From: AWTP1-13 sp963832445
GTDB taxonomy: Bacteria > Pseudomonadota > Alphaproteobacteria > Rhizobiales > Hyphomicrobiaceae
Length of the DNA: 64,000 bases
Direction of reading: 5' to 3'
NCBI GenBank assembly: GCA_963832445.1
Contig: CAWHUM010000007.1
Coordinates: 124,001 to 188,000 of the forward strand
Below, in pieces: positions 62,392 through 64,000 of this stretch. Each line of letters begins with the position of its first letter. Position 1 is the first letter of the stretch. The notes below the pieces were generated by a model. That model worked only from the letters and a program-made list of their open reading frames with translations. It did not search any database and was not told the DNA's origin. The translations under genes were made by a program, and so were the position numbers.

Positions 62392-63660
62392 ATGACCGAG
62401 CGTGAAAGACTGAACCCGCGCATTGCCCGTGAGCGCCTTGAACCCAAGGCCAAGGCCAAGCGTAGCCGCGCCAAACGGCGCGCGATGCAACTGACCGAGG
62501 CACGCGTTGCCGGGCTGCGGGTTAAGGCGGGCGCCTACCTGACCTGGGACCATGGCAACGATTCCCAGAAGGGCTTGGCCGTGATGGTGCAGCCGAGCGG
62601 CGTTAAAACGTACACGGCGTTCTACAACTTCCCCAAGCAGCCATCGAAGTCGATGGCGCTGGGCCGTGCCGGGGAAATGACGCTGGAGGCGGCGCGCAAG
62701 CGAACGGGTGAGATTAGGGCTAAGGCCAAGCAAGGGATCGATCCACGGGCTGATGATCCAACGCGCTCCCTTACGTTCGGCGAGCTGGTAGCGCTGTGGC
62801 ATGAGCGGGAGCTGACGGGGCGCAAGAAGAACGTGTCCGCTGACGCCACCAGGAGCCTGGTTGAGTATCACTGTAAGGCCAAGTTTTGGAACCGGCCGGC
62901 CGGCACCATCCGCTACAACGAGATCGATGACTTGTTGTGCCGGCTGCGGGACAAGCAGCAACGGGGACCGACGGCGGCGCGCCTGTACGCGCACTTGGCC
63001 TCGATCTTCAAGTGGGCCGTGGGCACGCGGCGGCTGGCGGCCAGCCCCATGCTGGGGATGCCGCTGCCGTACAAGGTGGAGGGCCGTGCGTACGATTGGT
63101 TTCAGGCACCACGGTCGGATGAGGTACTACGCGACTTGTGGAAGCTGGGCGGCGAGCTGGGCGGCGACTCCGAACGGTTCATCAAGCTGCTGATACTGAC
63201 CGGCAAGCGCCGCAACGCCGTGCAAACGATGCGCTGGTCGGCCATTGACCGTGAGACGTGGTTGTGGACACCGAAAGCCGGCAGCCCGACGAAGAGGAAC
63301 AACCCGGTGACATTGCCAGCGCTGGCAAGGCGCGTGGTTGGCGCGCACCAGAAGCAAGGCGTGGTGGCACGCGTGTCGGAAGCCGATGCGCAGAGGCTGC
63401 AAGCCGTAGTGCGCAAGCGGTTGGAGCTGCCCGACTTCGTTTGGCACGGGGTGCGGCACATTACTGCGAGCGGCTTGGCGCGGCTAAAGGTGGCGCCGCA
63501 CATTGCCCGCCTCGCCATGGACCACGCACCCGTGAGCGATGTCCACAGTGGATATGAGCATGTCGATTGGACACCTGAGATTGCCGAGGCGATGGAGGCG
63601 TGGGCCGCCTACGTCGCTAAGCTGATCGCTCCGGGCGAAGGAGTAGCGGTCCTGAGATAG
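62392..63660 (+). CDS. Tyrosine recombinase/phage-type integrase
   Basis: A 422-residue site-specific recombinase. The N-terminal arm-binding part (LTEARVAGLRVKAGAYLTWD; YTAFYNFPKQPSKSMALGRA) resembles the DUF4102 type. A SAM-like core-binding domain follows (FGELVALWHERELTGRKKNV). Catalytic residues are visible: Arg in LTGKRRNAVQTMRWSAID, HGVRH in FVWHGVRHITASGLARLK, and the tyrosine in DVHSGYEHVDWTPEIAEAM. AAGGGG lies upstream of the ATG at 62392. It marks the likely start of an integrated element running off the right edge. Confidence 0.92.
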   Translation: MTERERLNPRIARERLEPKAKAKRSRAKRRAMQLTEARVAGLRVKAGAYLTWDHGNDSQKGLAVMVQPSGVKTYTAFYNFPKQPSKSMALGRAGEMTLEAARKRTGEIRAKAKQGIDPRADDPTRSLTFGELVALWHERELTGRKKNVSADATRSLVEYHCKAKFWNRPAGTIRYNEIDDLLCRLRDKQQRGPTAARLYAHLASIFKWAVGTRRLAASPMLGMPLPYKVEGRAYDWFQAPRSDEVLRDLWKLGGELGGDSERFIKLLILTGKRRNAVQTMRWSAIDRETWLWTPKAGSPTKRNNPVTLPALARRVVGAHQKQGVVARVSEADAQRLQAVVRKRLELPDFVWHGVRHITASGLARLKVAPHIARLAMDHAPVSDVHSGYEHVDWTPEIAEAMEAWAAYVAKLIAPGEGVAVLR

Positions 63661-63689
63661 GGATTCGCAACGCATTGCGGATTCAAGTT

Positions 63690-63713
63690 GGGGGTCGCCG
63701 TTGGGCGGCCCCC
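63690..63713 (+). terminator. Terminator-like hairpin after the recombinase gene
   Basis: GGGGGTCGCC and GGCGGCCCCC form a 10-bp stem with one G-T pair around GTTG, 29 bp past the stop, followed by ATTTG. Confidence 0.6.
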
Positions 63714-63838
63714 ATTTGCGTTGAGGAACCCGTCGCGTGATCGCGACGAAAGTCCTCAAGGCGCCAAGAAAATCCTCATACAGACGGCACCCCATCAAGT
63801 TTTCGCTTGCCGCCGTTGACCCAGCCATCACAAGGTGC

Positions 63839-63856
63839 CAATCAGTCAACTGATTG
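63839..63856. promoter_or_regulatory. Palindrome upstream of the last gene, possible operator
   Basis: CAATCAGT and ACTGATTG separated by 2 bp form an 8-bp-arm palindrome 28 bp before the ATG at 63885. It could be an operator for a dimeric repressor or a small mRNA hairpin. Confidence 0.4.
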
Positions 63857-63884
63857 TTGGTTGACGGAACAAGGAGATTGACCC

Positions 63885-64000
63885 ATGAAGACCACCACCA
63901 AGTCCAAGGCCGCCACCAAGGCCGCCACCAAGAAGCCAGGCAAGGCAGCAGCCGTGGCCAGTGACGGCCAGGTCGTTGCCGCCACGCCAAAGAAGCTCAA
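63885..64000 (+). CDS. Lysine/alanine-rich protein (N-terminal part only)
   Basis: The first 38 codons of a gene running off the window: MKTTTKSKAATKAATKKPGK, then AAAVASDGQVVAATPKKL. AAGGAG lies nine bases before the ATG. The Lys/Ala/Thr-rich start resembles histone-H1-like proteins or the leader of DUF3489 proteins, both frequent in mobile regions of alphaproteobacteria. It cannot be assigned without the rest. Confidence 0.6.
   Translation, partial: MKTTTKSKAATKAATKKPGKAAAVASDGQVVAATPKKL

Noticed and set aside
63484..63990. 168-codon minus-strand frame at the right edge
   Set aside because: Tryptophan-rich shadow of the Lys/Ala-rich gene and the recombinase 3' end; not coding-like.

Overview
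The window looks like about 64 kb of chromosome from a high-GC alphaproteobacterium, most probably of the order Hyphomicrobiales (Rhizobiales). Indicators are a GapR/DUF2312 gene, proteins of the DUF1036, DUF1244, DUF882, DUF1214 and DUF1254 families, CmpA/NrtA-type transport genes beside cyanase, and GC-rich codon use throughout. No rRNA, tRNA or CRISPR array was seen. Genus cannot be set from this alone.

Layout. 1-4.5 kb: an aromatic-type FAD monooxygenase (cut by the left edge), a Tat-exported substrate-binding protein and a double MetE-like protein. 5.2-14 kb: a cupin protein and a YHS protein, then two parallel modules. In each, a winged-helix/TPR one-component regulator is transcribed away from an effector: a TIR-transmembrane-FGE fusion in the first, an HExxH protein and a dienelactone-hydrolase-like protein in the second. 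14.2-16.6 kb: a complete IS21-family element. 17.5-20.2 kb: an AhpD-like protein, a beta-barrel protein and a TonB protein. 20.8-25 kb: a LuxR regulator, the tail of a second LuxR copy, a patchwork of very small exported lysine-rich proteins, and nested decayed insertion sequences. 25-30.3 kb: a 13-repeat TPR protein, and a di-haem peroxidase gene directly upstream of a chemoreceptor.

30.8-36.3 kb is a CoA-dependent aromatic catabolic operon: 2-aminobenzoyl-CoA (or salicylyl-CoA) monooxygenase/reductase, SDR, GNAT and aryl-CoA ligase. 36.3-41.1 kb (minus strand) has a DUF4160/DUF2442 pair, a DMT transporter and a tightly overlapped glycerate kinase-DUF1036-pyruvate kinase operon. 41.2-43.5 kb has an N-formylglutamate amidohydrolase fused to DUF1244, a frameshifted cytochrome c and a hotdog thioesterase. 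44-47.6 kb is a cyanate uptake and cyanase operon whose binding protein appears to carry an internal deletion. 47.8-62 kb is housekeeping and envelope: alpha/beta hydrolase, GapR, a DUF882 peptidase, a sigma-like factor, a double cold-shock protein, an inositol-monophosphatase-family enzyme, a MotA/OmpA-like pair, a class A PBP and DUF1214/DUF1254 proteins. 62.4-64 kb opens with a tyrosine recombinase and a Lys/Ala-rich gene, probably the edge of a mobile region.

Two themes run through the window. First, several genes have structural lesions or fusions: two in-frame fusions that retain an internal ribosome-binding site, one frameshift between signal peptide and mature protein, and one probable internal deletion. 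Second, GC-rich palindromic elements sit inside or between gene units at three places. The best candidate for something undescribed is the pair of regulator/effector modules at 6.3-14 kb, especially the TIR-FGE protein. All assignments come from reading the sequence and from knowledge of protein families; no database search was run.
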